A stretch of DNA of 64,000 nucleotides from Onchocerca lupi (taxonomy: Eukaryota > Nematoda > Chromadorea > Rhabditida > Onchocercidae): the NCBI GenBank assembly GCA_028564675.1, contig JAOVVO010000480.1, positions 1 to 64,000 of the forward strand. Reading direction: 5' to 3'. The notes beneath the pieces were generated by a model, which was given only the letters and a program-made list of their open reading frames with translations, was not told where the DNA came from and made no database searches. Shown here piece by piece: positions 47,301-62,857 of this stretch; the stretch's first letter is position 1; each line of letters opens with the position of its first letter. The translations under genes and the position numbers were made by a program.

Positions 47301-50300
47301 CTTCGTCAGTTTTGCGGCACTGAAATAGGAGTTTTTGTAATGAAGAACATTTGAAAATGGAAAATGATGGATGGTAAAATAGTCCGAACATAAATAATCA
47401 AGTATAAACAAAGATATATCGACATAAAACATAATGAAATAAACGGATCCAAACAAATGTCGAATTTTTTGCACCATGCTATGAAGACAGTACTTTTTTC
47501 TCATACAGTATACCGAAAAATATTCGAAGATGAGAGAATTGAAAAGGCATTAAGCATCAATTCATTCCCATGTACATTTGTCAAATTCATGATTTTTCTT
47601 TTCCATTAATTATTGAATTCACATTTCTAGTTGTTCGCGTTTTGTTAACATTGCCGAACTGTTCTTTTGTATATACAGAACAGTATTTAAATAAGAATGA
47701 GAGAAACATCTTGCCATAGGTTCCAATTGCATCTATTACAACTGTTTCAGAACTCCGTTCAAAAAATAAAAGTCCGCGAGATGATTTTAAATCAGACAAA
47801 AAAGAAGATGCAAACTTGTTGGAAGCAGAATAAAAAAAAAAAAAAGACGAAAAAACTTAGTATTTTCATACTTCCTAGAATTACGGAAATTTCAAGTTAT
47901 GCTTCATCATTTCAGAACTCTCCTGTTAGAGTTTTAAAACAGGAAGTAAGACATGAGAAGAGATGAAGTCTATTCTTTTTGAGCTCTGCATGACAAATAA
48001 ACAAAAATAAGCAGTAAGCGATACGAAAGCTTCTAAAAATGGAAAGCGTTACCGATGAAAATCATTAATTTGCATAATTTCAGAAGTAGAGACACTGATA
48101 CAATGTACAGTAATACAAACCAGTTTTTCCGTTAAGTGGTATTTCTAACTGCTTTCTGTATCTGCAACAACTGTCGAACAGGTTGGAATCTGAGCCAGAA
48201 AACTGACAGTAAAAAAAAAAAAAATCTTATTTTTTGAAATACTGATTTGTCAACCAATTTTATTTAGTACGTGCAATGGTATGCAAAAGAAAAATGAATA
48301 ACGAAATGATTTCATTTTAAACAATGCGAATAAAAAACAATATTCTATTACTTTCTTACTTAAAATACTTAAAACTATCAATGATAGATACTTACTTTAA
48401 AACTAAATTTCCTCCCATCCAATTGTCATCCTTTTTTCCGAGTTCGTTCTGGAATAAGAATAAGCGTCCGACATTACCGGAAACTAGAACAAGTCAACAT
48501 TTGTATTTTTTTTTTTCTAAATAGAAATTATCTATAATCCATTTTTCAAAAAAGCTGAAGTAAAATATCGATATATCCTAATTTTTAGGCAATTTTCGAA
48601 TCAATTCGAGGAAATATGCATGTATAGAATGACTATTGGCAATTACAGAAGCCAGAAGCAGTACTTTTCTGTGCTGGTGCGACCATTCATACTGACAAGA
48701 TTGAAAGAAATTGGTGTCATTTTATCGAAAATTTCAAAAATTCAAGTTCTATGAGTGGAATTAAGGTCAACTATTCCATCGCCATATCGCAGAACAAAGC
48801 ATGAAACGAATTAACGAACGAGTGCAGAATATTTGCTGTGGAACGCACACTATATAATTTAAGATGCTGAAGAGATCGTTCATGCTCTGTGGAACCAAAC
48901 GGCAGAAAGAACAAATACAGAAAAAAAATGGATGGGTTAAGGTTGTTTATACATTTCTGTACTCGGAAGCTAGAACTTTTTACAACCATCTTTCTGCTTT
49001 CGGATGATTCCAATCGAGTGGAATAATTTGTACAAATCTAAACCATTGACAAAATGATTTTATAAAAATTACTTTTTAGTGTATCACTTTTGAAAATCAT
49101 CATCGAAATTATTTTACTCATTGCAGCTTGTCAGCTGTATCTTTATCATGTGAAATTTCATCCTATTCATTCAAGTTCTTTTTATCTTTTACCGGTAAAG
49201 CAGTGTGGCAAATTAAGGAAATCGAGCAGAATTCCATAGTTATCATCTGTTATGTATCCAGAAAAATTAAAAACTAACAAAATAATCCATAGCAAGTATA
49301 ATTTTCTTGGAAATACACTTCGTTCGTCTTGTTTTCATCTTAAATATACTCAAATATTAATTGGATATATAATAGATGAGAGAAAAAAAAAATAAGGTTT
49401 CCTAAAAATTGGCGCATAAAATGTAATGATTAAAAAAAAGCTTTCTTATAAAATGTTAATATCATGACTCATCTCAATATATCCTAAGATGTGATTAGAA
49501 ATGTGCAGTATTCCAGGAGATGATGAAATAACAAAACAGTGATAACATTGTTAGTGGAGTCTATTTTCCGAAAATTCAAAACCTTCAGAGTCAATGGAAT
49601 AACTTCTTCAACAATTATTTTTCATGATTTAATAAAACAGGTACTTGATAGAAACAATTTATTGCTCAAAAATAAAGGTCAAAGATAGTCAAGAATAGTG
49701 ATAACACAGTGGTAATAGTATAGACATCATCTCGCCATTTTAACAATTGGCTCGCTTCCATTTTATTTCGAAATTAATGAAACATAACAGATGATGTTTG
49801 TCTTTCTTTTTTTTTTTTTGCACCATCATGATAAGATGATATCAATAGTTATCTTAATGCAAATCAAATTATGGAAATATTTTACTACCAAGCTAACAGT
49901 TATTGTATTTTCAAAATTATCAATGAAGAATCAGGTTTCTATCCTGCTTTATAGGAGAAATACAACTTGCAGCGATAAAAAAATATCAAGAAACAATGCT
50001 CCATTGCTTTCGTTTCCCATAAATTTCAGAATAAAATAAGAAAGGCAAATCTCTCCTTGGCAGTAATTTTTAAAAAAAATTTATAATGGACCCGTCAAAT
50101 TGGTTCCTTTAATATAATAGCTAATTAAACTGCCCGTTATATCGAACGAAAATCTCAGCTAATCAATCACACAGGTGGCTCAACTAAACCAGAAATTTGT
50201 GTATCATTCCTCGTGCTTCTATACACCACTAACTTATTGTTATACAGCGCGATGAAAGATGCATGCCAGCTTTTAAGGAAATTCTAATTTAGAGTTTTTA

Positions 50301-52784
50301 AATTAAACAAAAACACCAGAGACAAAAGCTGATCGATAGCACAATAACACGGAAAAGGTTTATTTTCCAAGTAAATCATAATAAAGTGTCAAAATATGAG
50401 CAAGAAAAGATCGTATACTACCTAACTTAATTCCAGAAACTAATGATGTACTATTTTAATCGCTTTAAAAATTAAGAAAGCACTGCAAAAAAGTCATGTC
50501 TTTTCATGACATGATTCTCATTATTTGCAAAAAAGATAGAACAGCTTTCCACTTTCATAAACAATATGGAATGTCAACTTGTACACGTCATTTGTTTTGA
50601 ATAAAGGGAAAAGTTAGCAGGTTTAGAAATGGGACGAAATTAAAATTAAAATTAATCAAACAATGAAATGTTAAGCAACAATTAAGCAGAAGTTATAAAT
50701 AATCAATAGAAGAAAAATGAATGTACTTTAATGAGACAAAATGCGCAGGGGAAAGAGATGAAGCTTTTCATGCTTTACTAATGATATAAAATTAAATTTT
50801 TATGTAATCCATTTCTGACTTTATACAGATGGAAAAGAAGAAGAGAATGGATAAATTATCAACACAACTCCGATGTTTCATGCGAAAGAAGACAAATTTG
50901 AAGCATAGTTTTCAAGTTAGTTATAACATAAAATTACAACTAAAGACATTAATAGTGCATGCATATGATGCATATCAGAAGCAGTCATTCAATTAGAGTA
51001 ACGAATGCACATAATTGCATTTCACGAGCTGTCATTCAATTAGAGTTCTTTTTGTATATTATAAGACAGACATTCTTTTGAGTTACTCTAATAAGATCCC
51101 CAAAAAAGGACACAACCCTAAAGATTACGGTTGTTGATAGATGATTTTGATGCAAAATATATGAATTTGAATTTATAAAGATTTCGAAATCAAATTTCAG
51201 GATGTTGTATCGCTTATCTCTCAAGCCATAAGCCTTTTTTGCTATAGTAATCGATATTAAGAATTAGGACTTCCTACGCAATTTCAGTCGAACATACTAC
51301 GATTAGAATCAAACTACTTCTTAATATCCACATTGGTTTGCCCGATACTTTCTTACACATCTTTTGACCTTTAAAAATCATTCTGTTTAGTTTTCACCTC
51401 AATTCTCGTTAACCATGAAAACTCTGTCAAGTTTTTTGTCTTGTTTGTGTCAGCAAGAATTTCAAAAATCATAGTAAAATGAATGATTATAAAACACACA
51501 CAAAAAAAAACCTCGTTTCCTTCTACTTCGCATTTACCTGGAAAAATTGAGATTCTGGAGTTACGCCCTCATCCTTTGTATCAACTTGTCTGCTCAAAAC
51601 GAGGCATTGCCTTTTTTCTCTGCCAAATTTTTTCTCTCGGAAAAATGAAATTGTGTTATCAACACAATAAGAATTTTATGATAAAAAAATAGCTTTAGGC
51701 CAGTAAACAAGAGAAAGATATCGAGAAAATGCATTTCGAAGATAAATATGAAAAGCCTAAGATGACATCATGATATTTAGTCCAAGTATCATGCAATGTA
51801 ACCAATAGCATTTGCCTAAAATATTGATAATTAGTAATTTAAAAGGACTTGACATGTTTCGTGGCAAATACTCTATGAAATATGGAGAACGTAAATATGA
51901 TATCATATAATTTGTTTCGAGTTGCTTCCACAACCACTCTTTTTAAGAATAACAATAAAGTGAGCGAGAAGGAAAAAATTTAACTTTGTTTTACCAATAC
52001 AGCAATGGAACTGCAAAAAGAACATATCAGATGTGACATTCATTGTAGATAACATGCAAAACATAAATCATCCTTCACCAGTATTTACCATTATAATTCT
52101 GTCAAACTTTTGTTCCCTCACATAAATGAAGTCTGTTACAAAGAAGGGATAAGAGATAGCCCTAACATAAGTAACGGATTTTGAAAGAAATGTCTAAAAT
52201 CTCTACCCAAAAAAAAACAATTTTTCGACACTACTATCTGATAGTCTTCTCAAAAAAGAAATCAAAAATTATCTTGCCGATGACCGAAGATGATACTTTT
52301 GAAGGAAAATGACAAACATTGATATTCTGTTCCTCATTTAGAAACAGATCGCTAAAAAAGCGAAATCATTCTTTAAATTCCAAAAAAAATCCAACTTCAG
52401 ATTGGGTGGTACTTTAACTAAATATAAGAAATGACTGGGAAAATTCATGTGATATTCCTTCAAAAAGTTTGAGATGGTTTTTAAGACGGTACAAAATGAT
52501 TGTAAACCAATTATAAAAATTTTTGAATCTTAACCAACTGCAGAATTTTTATATATATTGCGAAAAATATTTGAATAAATGAAAATGGCAGAAAATTATT
52601 TTTAGGTTTTTACGAATTCAGTACCGAAACGCTTGGGACAAAAACCGGTTTTAAGCCCTTTATGAACATGAAATAAAAAATTACTGGCATGTAAAACGTT
52701 AGTATTTCCTTGCTATCATGATAACTTCAATAATGTGCTACAATCTTATGCAGATGATATGCTTGATATCTCGCTCAATAACTA
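47301..52784. other. Non-coding region between G6PD and prefoldin 4
   Basis: About 5.5 kb upstream of G6PD and downstream of prefoldin 4. A splice acceptor CTATTTCAG at about 47320 probably receives the leader of G6PD. Frames inside are short and A/T-driven; I recognise none. A 16-base direct repeat (GTCATTCAATTAGAGT) occurs at about 50984 and 51031. No RNA gene could be supported. Confidence 0.5.
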
Positions 52785-53779
52785 TTAACTATCTGCATCA
52801 GTTTCCAAATTGATACTTTCGCCAAACTTCCCATACAGTATAGATTTCAATGAATCCATTTCTTCGCAAATTTTTTTATATTTCTGTGTGAGATCAGCCA
52901 CCTGATTTTCCAAATTTTCTTTCATATTTTCCAGCTGCTTATTGAATGTTTCCTATAAAATAAACAAACAACATAACGAAATACAAACTTCCACAAAATT
53001 CAGGATCAGATATCTATTTCAGAAAAAGTAATTATTTTGCTTACTTATCTTCGGGAAAGAAGTCCAAACGACAAAAGACAGAGTTTTTTCCTGTCTTAAT
53101 TACTTGGCACATAATGTAAGCAAAATGCATAATTTAGTCATACGCCTAATATTTCCAAGAATAAACAGTTATTACGCCAAAAATGTTCCGGTTTTTAATA
53201 TAACAACAGATTCCAATGAAGCTGCATTGCTCACTTGATCCATATGCATAAACCCTGATCCAATCTTGAATGGAACCGACTCGGCGTCTATATCATCCAA
53301 AAGCATCACCTCGTCAGCAGCATCATTCAAATTTTGAAGATCTCTACTTGCTTCTTGAAGTCTCTCCTGAAAAAATAGTGAATTTAACATGTCAGAGCAA
53401 TAAAATTTTGCAATACTTAGATCTCGAAATTTACATCGAAGAGTATTATCAATAAGGACGAGAATTGTTTCGTAAACGATAATAGAATCTAAGATTGCAG
53501 AGATCGTTTTTTTACTAGAAAAACTCTGTTCTTGATTCCATTTCGATCACATGTAAAACCAAAACGAGACTCAGCACTAGTGACCTTGAACTATATAAAT
53601 CAGGTCAGACTGCATTGAGAAAAAAACCCATAGATCAAATTTCAAGGTCTTGATTAAAGAAATGCAACCTACCTTACCTTAACATCGATCGACCTTTGAT
53701 GAAGTCGAGCGAACCGGTTGATCATTTTCTGATCTTCGGCATTCACATGGACATTTTGTTTCATTGTACTTGTAGCCAT
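52785..53779 (-). CDS. pfd-4: Prefoldin subunit 4
   Basis: Beta-class subunit of the hexameric prefoldin cochaperone that passes nascent actin and tubulin to the chaperonin CCT. Exons 53779-53678, 53366-53235, 52952-52785, all phase 0; 133 residues, matching the usual 130 or so. N-terminal helix (VNAEDQKMINRFARLH), central beta-hairpin region (DDIDAESVPFKIGSGFMHM), then the second coiled-coil helix (ETFNKQLENMKENLENQV) and the characteristic end LYGKFGESINLETD. A donor variant four bases further (GTAGGT) in exon 1 cannot be excluded but breaks the frame. It is divergently placed from the DUF229 gene with about 660 bases between starts. Confidence 0.95.
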
Positions 53780-54436
53780 TTCAATAAACACCACAACTGA
53801 TCAGAAATAGCTTCCGTATTTCGCACAGCAAACTTCAAAAAAGAAAAAGAAAACCCAAAATATACGCTTAGCCACAGGTTCGCTCAAAGTTTGAACAGAT
53901 CCGTTCAACCAGCAAATACCGGACGGCGCATTCATCAATTGGATTTTTGAATTAAATTGAATGGCATAGGAAGAGGAAGAGGAGGCAGGCCACTAGGACG
54001 GTTAGTTGTGGTGTGCAGCATTGCTTCTCTATCGTAATCATTTCCGACACATCCTGAAGTGATGGATGACCGGCACAGAATATAAACTTTTGGGGGACTA
54101 ACTCTCCCGCGATCTCTTGAATAGTTGAGATCATATCTGGCACATTGGACAAAGTTGGAACAATAGGATGCGCTAGTTTAGAGTATTAACTGAGAGCAAT
54201 GAGAGATGTGATTTTTGAATAAATGTTAAAATGTATGTGTAATAATGTGTTTATGTTTTATTTTTCGTTCAGTTCAGCACTATTTTATATCTGTATATAT
54301 CTCTATTTACACATGCAGCAAATTTGATATTGTCATTTCCGGCTTTGAAATGGAAATGAGGCGTGTTGATTTCTGGTTTTAATAGAAACTTTTCATCACA
54401 GAGTATAACAAATTTGGGAAGAATTAACTGCATAAA
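53780..54436. other. Divergent promoter region prefoldin 4 / DUF229 gene
   Basis: About 650 bases between two head-to-head genes. A minus-strand frame at 53952-54152 is open (about 75 codons) and ends in a hydrophobic stretch (LTVLVACLLFLFLC). I could not connect it to exons or a family, so it is not called a gene. A minus-strand AG at about 53799 (TGATCAG) may serve as leader acceptor for prefoldin 4. Confidence 0.45.
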
Positions 54437-57400
54437 ATGACAAAAAAATTTCTCGACTCAACTGAAACAGGTGAAACGTCATCTTCGACAAGATATGGAT
54501 TCACTGGAGTAAAATGTTGCAATGAAACAATTAATGTAAGTTTTTTTCTTTTTGAGTTGACTTTTGTTTTCAACAATTCTTATTTTCATTTGAAGATCCG
54601 AAAATTCGGAAAATTATCCCAATATTACCGATAAGCAATTTATGATGCTAGTTTCATACTATTTTTTAACATTTTTATTTCTCGTTAATAAAAAAAAATA
54701 GTGTACGGCGAAACAGGAAAAACAATAGCATATCGAATAAGAAGATTACAACCACAGAGTTCCTGACGTTGAATTTATTATGGCATTAAAAAGATGCTCA
54801 CATATTCTTTCTAATCACCACATTAATATATGTACAGATAGATTGAAACCAAACACATAAGGTGTTCATAATTTAGATCTTTATTTACTTCCTTGTATCT
54901 GTTGTAATGTTTAATCACTGAAACTGTATAAGATCTGCTTCTCTTCAAGTTTTCATAACATATTTTGTGGCCTTTCACTTATTATTTTTTTACAAGTTTT
55001 CAATTGTTTATTAGCGTTTTTTAATTCTGACTTACCATAGATCAATTCCATTTTATATTTCTTTGCATTCTAGTGTTTTGGAACAGACTTGGTGATTTCG
55101 TTATGAAATATGAAGAGACTCTGTCATGAATTTCATAGCACGAAAAATCACGGACAAAATTATCTTCACTAAACAGCTTGATTTACATGACTGCACATGT
55201 TTGTATGAATAAATTTTCGGACGGAATAAAGCAGGCCTATATAACTCTTTATATAAAAAGATGTGGTTCGACTGTTTCATTGACTAAAAAGCAAGAAATT
55301 TCCAAGGCAGATAAATCCGGAACTGCAATCCATTCCTGCTTTGAATTATTTAAAAGCAACGCCAAATTATTTTGATTAAGAACAATTTTACACTTCCAGG
55401 ACATTTTCCTGGAAAACAGCTGGAAGTATCAGTATGCTAGGGATGATCTATAAATCTGCAAAATATATTGCTTGTTCATTTCAATACTCCTCTTTTACTT
55501 TTTTTTTTTCTTTGGTACATCACGGGAATGATGTTTTCTGAAATTGCATGCAACACTGCATTATAGAATGCATTATTCTGAAAAAGAATAGTCTCTTTTC
55601 TCTCCATATTTTGTTTAAATAAAATTAATACTTGAAGTTCTTTCATGAAGAAATGGAAATTATTTGGAAGGACTTGAAGTATCGATTTTTATTTCAAATT
55701 CTCTAGAAAGATCAATGGTATTTCTTAAAATGACGATCATGTAGTCGAAATTTTAGACAACAATTTGGACTTTCTCCGCTTTTCATGACTGAATAAATTT
55801 ATTGAAAATTAAATGAAATGTCTTTTTAATTGCAGAGAAGACTGTTATGGTCTTTCTCGTTGATCTTCAAATCTCAGAACTTTGCTATTTTCTAATTTAT
55901 GTGAATGACTGAGATAGTTGCTGATCTTCAGAAAAGATGATTGTCATGAATTATGTCCAATGTTTTGATTTCAATGTATGCAGAAAGTTACGGTATTCTT
56001 TTATCAAATTTAACGACTACAGTGATAAGTCATTGTCAACAGTAAGATAGTTTTAAGGGTAGTCTTCAACCGTAAAGAAAAAATGCTGTTTCTATTCGCT
56101 GCATTTGAACCTTTCATTTAAAGTACACTGTCAGAATAGTTGAAAATGAATAGTTTCTTGAACATTCAGGAGTTTTTTTTTTTTTTTTTTTTCGAAGTAG
56201 TTTTTATTGACAAGGTAATTTCAATCGTATATGGAGAGCACGGTCTTTTCATTTATCCGTTCAGCAGATCGTATTAGATACCATTTATTTGTTAGGTTGC
56301 ATTTGTTAGCGATTATATCATCTGCATTAGCAGCAGTCAATAAAATATATATTGTGTATTATTATTTTTATTTTTAAACTACTTTCCAAGTAATGGAAAT
56401 TAATATAAAACTAATCGCCACTCTTCTCGGTGGATTGTTCCTTCCGATTTTATGTTTGAGAAAAAGATTGATCACGGTAGCCACAAAATGTCTTCCCAGT
56501 TTTTTGAAGAAACAGTTTTTTAACATTTTGATGATACTTTCTTAAAATGACACTTCAGTCTGTATTTTGATCGGTGCTTTTTTTTTTTCGGTTGCAGTAA
56601 TCTTTTTACTTTTGATTATATATTTATTGTTTATATATTCATCTACTTAATTTTCTTATGTTGGATCTTTTGAAAGTTTGAGATCCTGATCACCATTTTC
56701 TTTCTTTTTTTTTTTTTTTTTTATTATATTTAGGAATTGTTTGAGTTTGGTTGATGCACAGTTTTCAGACTATGTGCGCATTTTTAGTGTGGTGTTGAAG
56801 TACCATTTTGCAGACAACTATTTTACCAAGAAAAGGGGAACAGGAGAGAGGAAAGAAACCAAAATGTTTCAGTATTTATATATTGGGTTCAAAAGTTGAT
56901 TACCTCTTTTTATTTATCTAATAATCTTGTCAAATATGTAAGAAAATATGCGATATAATAGCAGACCTGTTATAAACTATAAAAATAGTTACTGTTAATA
57001 ATTAGAGTCATAATTTGTCCTCAACTCATTTTATATTTTAAGTTTGCCATAACTTTTTAATGTTTTAATTTGTTAAAGTTTTCATTGATAGAAATAGATA
57101 TTTCACATAATGATAGATTTTCAGTCTTTGAGAGGCAGTGGCTTCTTACATTTTGTATTGTTCACCGTCTCATTGTGATGTAATTATTTCTTTAAGGCTT
57201 GGTATGTTAATTATTTGTTATAATAGGTCCGAATTTTGCATTTCTTTTATTTGCAGGCATCTGATTATGAGACAAGATATCCCTCAGGATTTTCCTTCAG
57301 AAATAGAACTTTATATGCACGAATAATAAATGGTAAAGACTATCAATTTTTATATTTCTGTCACTGTTGTTGAATGCTTAAAACAAAGGAATTTTCAGTA

Positions 57401-60400
57401 ACTATTTTTTATTATTTTCTTTCTGACAGATCCCTTTACCGACAATTAAATTCTTGAATATTAATGAATGAGATGTTTTTTTTCTAGAGTTTCAAGGTAG
57501 GAAAAAGCTGTTGGCTACTCACTCTTTTTGTAATATAGTGCAGTTTTGTTGAAGTTTCATCTTTATCAGAAGAATCTTGTCGTTTACATTTTTGGAAATA
57601 AGTCACTCTCTGCCACTGAAATTATTTGATAGTTGCTGAAATTTTTCTTCCTTTTTCTTTTTTTTTCAGATAATATCTTTTACACATATTCTTTTTAGCC
57701 TTAAATGAGATTGGCAGGTTTCCGAGACACCCGAGAAAACTATTCCATATTCTTCTATTTCCGGTTATGATCTTCATTATACTGTTCATCTTCTTTACGT
57801 ATTCTTCAAAACATTCAACAGATATAGCATATTGGATTGAGGAACCTATTGCGTATCCATCGGTTATTTTTTTTTTTATATAATTTCTATCGTATCTGTA
57901 AATACGGTTAGTATGTTGAGGAGATTGAGGTCTTGTTTTCGCAGATCATGATTGCAATTGCAGTTTTATATTAGTCTGCGCAGTCGCCTCTTACAAAAAA
58001 CGAAGTTTTCTCGTGCATCTTCATCTCGAAAATTTGATCTCTCACCAACAATAGAGCTCACTGAAATATAAAGTTTGCGTAGCTATGATTTCATCATGGC
58101 AATAAACCAAGTCTTCACGGACTGCACTTCCTTTCATAGTTTCAACTTCGATCTTTTTTTTTTTTAATATTCTTATTCATTTATTATGACTTATTCTACA
58201 TTTCCATATTTTCCAGTTACCTCATATAATAGTATTGGGTGCTGATACAGCTGAGATGCGGAAATCAATCACTCGGAGTTACAAGAAGGAAAAAAATTTT
58301 CCCAAAAGACTGGAGCAGGTATTAATTTTATTTCTTTTTCTATATAGACCATTGGTGATTCAGTCGACGAATGCTTAATAATACTGTTCATGGTTCCTAT
58401 CATGGATCATTTTTAGGGAGCTTGGTAAAAGTAATGTACGACTTTATTTAGCATATATTCGCTTCTTTAGAGGAACACTATTGCGGTTCTCTTAATGTAG
58501 GGAGCGTTTTTTGCGCCATTTTTTTTTTTCTTTTTTTGATATCAAAGATTTCAGGCTTGTCACATACCAAAGTTAAACATCAATGGTAGTGAAGTTATTG
58601 GGTTTTTCCATCATGTGGATATGCTTGATTGTGGTAAAAATAAAGAAAAAGAATGGGCTTATGTTGACGAAAAGGGATTGTTCACTATATCATCTGATGC
58701 TATCAAGTAAAATTCGTTTCATCACTATTTTTTTTTTTTATTTTGCAGTAACTGTCGAATTGGTTTTTATGCAAAGTTTTTTTCCTATTTTTTTTTCAAA
58801 ATTTGAATAATTTTAAAATTTTATAGGCTCCATGGTAACATCAGATGTACTGTTGCCTATTTCGAACGAATTGATGACAATAAGTTGAAAATCGACCGTC
58901 AGATTCCAATTACACCTGGTAGTCCTATGAGCAAAGATTACGCTATTGTAAAATGTCTTGGAGATGATCAAGAAGAATGGTTTGTAGAAAATGTGCTTTT
59001 CGAAAATCTAATTGAGGATCTTTCTCAACTTTTTTCGACTTATACTTTCTGAACGGATTATTTTCCATTATGTCTCTGATTTCCATTGTAATGCCTTTAA
59101 ATATACAGTAGAAATGCCTATAAAAAGGCGAATTATTGTTAATTCCAGTTTAAGAAAAAGGATTGGGAAGTGTTTACATTAATTTCTTTACGATAATTTT
59201 AAAAAACTATTGACGATGCCGATATTTTAAGAAACTATAGGCTATGTTGAAGGAATTATATTATTTGACTTTCATTCTTATCTACGTCATTGAACGCTCA
59301 GGGACCAAAAAAAGTTTCTGTTCTCATGGTTGCAAATAAAGAACGTATATAAATCATGGCACCTCAAAATTGTTGTCATTTATTATTTAAGTATTAAATA
59401 ATCGAGCAAAAATAATTGTTTTCAATTTTTAAAACTTCGTTTTTGAAGGAAACATTTATTGTGGACGATTGTTCCTGATCGAAAAAAAGTGGAAGATTTG
59501 TCTCACATCAAAAAATCTTCCCAGTGGTCTGGTCTTGACGTTTATTTCATAGGTGCAGATATATTCTTTGAATTTGTTGATTGAAATATACAGTATATGT
59601 TTGTGTTAATTAGGAAACGAAGATACTAAAACATCTTTTATAGGCTTCGATTCCTTATCTCAGATGTCATTTCGCCGTAAATTGCCGAAAACAGTAAAGT
59701 TTATTGAAGAAGAACTCGATGCAGTTGTGCTTAATGGTATGCAGTGTTCGTTTAATAATAATATCAAAAAAAAGAAACGTAATTTTTGGTTACGAATAGG
59801 CGTCCGAACTATCATTAACTAATGAATAAAGGCGTTAAAGAGAATATTTATGTGTATCTGTATTGGTGCACGCAATCGTGTTACTTTCGGATGACATGCT
59901 GCATTGAATGATCGTATATTTTTAATGATCAGATAATAACTCGTTTTCGTCTTCAAAAAATTTCAAACTAGATATAAATGCGTTTATTTTATTGAATTGT
60001 TTTATGAGGATTCCAATACTTTTAACTTTACTGATTTTTTAAGGATACAACATTGTTGGAGACGGTACCCCTCAAGCATTTATACCGATTCTAACTGGAC
60101 AAACGGAAGAGGAACTACCTCTCACACGGTTAAATTTTTATCAGATTCTATAAGCTATGCTGTTTTTTATTCATTTTCCTTTTTGTTCGTCTATTTTTAT
60201 ATGACATAAAGATATCACATCTATCCACTGTTTCATGTGATAAAATGCTTTTCTTTTTAGTTGTGAAGTCCGAAATTAATGACATTTTCATTTGGAACAT
60301 ACATTTGGATCTCTCAATTTCCTACATTAAGACTTCCAACACATTAAGATTTTTCCTCTTTGTTTGCTGCTGACCTCAACGTTTCTTATTTTTAAAAACA

Positions 60401-62820
60401 CTAAAGATTGATTTTACTTTGAACAATTAGTTCAAGTACATCAGATTCGGCAAATAAAAACAGCGTTCTTTCCATTAACGTAACACTACAAATTAAAAGA
60501 CATTTAATTACTTTAGTTATGTATCTATTACAGCAAGCGTTTCGCAGAAGCAAGTTATGTTGATGAAGTATATCCATTTGTGTGGAAAAATTTTTCTAAA
60601 GCCGGTTATGTAACGTTGTATGCAGAAGATTCAGCAAGAGTCGGGACGTTTACATATCGATTGAAGGTAGAAATTTATTTTTTTATTTTTATTTTTTGAT
60701 TTCAGACTTTATCTGCCTGTAATAATTCAAGAGCAAAAAATCGAAAAGCATGAGGCTGTAAGTGAGTATATACATATATATATGATCTCGAAATTTGCAG
60801 GGTTTTAAACATCAACCAACAGATCATTATGTGCGAACATTTTTTCAAAAAGCTGAGGATATGTTTTCCAACTTACAGTGTTTGGGTTCGGTTCCACTGC
60901 ACAAGGTTTTTTCTGCATAAATTCGTTTAGTTTCTAATTTTTTTCTGCCGAAAATAGTGATATATTTTGAGTGAGACGAGTTGTTTTCTTAAATGGAAGT
61001 TTTAATACTTTAGTGCCGACAGTTTGCAGGAAGTGATAATTTGAAAAAATTTTCCAATGCAGTCAGAGTGAAAAGTAATGGCATTGAGCAAAAAAAAGAA
61101 ACATTTGTAAAGTGAAACTGGATAATTCATCTACTCCTCAGTAATATATGTGCTTTGTATTTTAATTTTAGTACTTCTGATGCATTTTTTATGATTTCAT
61201 GCTTTATGTATTTTAGGAATGGTTTCGATATACCAGTGAATTCATGGAAAGATATGGACATAATACATCCAAGTTTCTGCTTGCATTCCATAGCCTATTA
61301 AGCCATGATGATGTTAATTTGGTGGAAGTTGCTGATGAAGATATAATGTTGAATCTCAAAAAATTAAAAGAAAGTGGTGCTCTTAATAATGCTTTAGTTA
61401 TTGTAATGGCCGATCACGGACATCGTTTTGCGAAATTTCGTGCTACTCACCAAGGTTCGTTCGGAGGAAAAGTCTGAGTTTTTGAAGATCTGCGCCGGAA
61501 GTTTTTGGTTCCATATTCTTAATTATTGGTCAGGAATTTTTAAGAATATAATATATGCAATTTTAAGGGCAGCTGGAGGAAAGACTTCCATTTTTCTCCC
61601 TTTCACTTCCAAAAAAATTCAGAGAAAGCGATAAAGGAAGAACGGCATGGAAAAATTTGAAAACTAATAAAGAAAGGTTTATTATTTAAAAGTATTTATT
61701 TACGTAGATTTTTTTCTACAACTCTACCATTTTTTTTTTTCTTGTCTAAATAATGCAATTTTTTAAAGCATTTATCAATTGTAGTTATCATCAATCATTT
61801 CTCTTATTTTTATTGAGTTATATTCAGTGATATTAGGACATTTTACTGATTATTTAATTCAAATGTACCATTTCTTACTTTTATTTCAGACTGGTAACTC
61901 CATTTGATATACATGCTACATTACTTGATATGCTTCACTGGCCAACAGAACAGGAGTTGAATACTATGGGCGATGTAAAATCGCGTTCCTTATCGCTTTT
62001 TAGACCGATTCCTCCATCAAGAACTTGTGAAGAGGTTTTTTTTTTTCTTTTTTTCAAGTATTTTGTTTGCATGCAATTGCCAGTATCACTGAGATGCATG
62101 TGACTATATTATTTGCATAGATGGATTGTTTTATATATATCTTTGTTCAAAAGTTATATAAATGCCTATATAACATTTAAACATATACGAGTCATTTTTG
62201 TTCAAATATTTTTTAGGATTGCATCATATCACACATATAATATTTCCAATACATTACATGTATACCCGACTTTTACTTGACCTATTTCATAAGTTGGTCG
62301 AGGATTTTCGAGAAAAGTGATAGTATCCAAAAGAGAGAAAAGGATTGGAGGTTGTTGCTTTCTACTTATAACTATTTTATGGATTCAATTTTACGTTATA
62401 GGCTGGTATTGAAATGCATTGGTGTACATGTTTAAATTGGGAATCAGCTTTAGCTGATGGAGAGCAGGTAAACATATCTATGACGTTGAGTAAAGCTGTT
62501 GTCCAAACCATCAATTCACACACGAAGTCAGAACGACACTTATGCGCTCCTCTGAAACTGGTTTGTCAACTATTTTTATGGAAATTTGTTTAAAAATCAA
62601 ATTAACAATGCTGTTAAATGTTGTGAAATATTGTAAACATGAAGCACCAATATGTATCATCTATGCTTTGAGATTCGTAGAATCAAATTGACAATATTGT
62701 GTCTTAAAAAATCAATTCGTTTTAAGCATAATTTTACTTTCGAATATCCAAAATTTCCATTTTGCTTTTTTCATCTGTATATTTTACATACGAACAGCAG
62801 TTTTAATCGCTACTTAACTG

Positions 62821-62857
<37 letters not shown>

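Noticed and set aside
47697..47966. 89-codon plus-strand frame upstream of G6PD
   Set aside because: Lys-rich product from an A tract, antisense to the G6PD promoter region, no motif.
53952..54152. Frame with hydrophobic end upstream of prefoldin 4
   Set aside because: No upstream exons, no good start context, and it lies in the divergent promoter; kept only as a remark.
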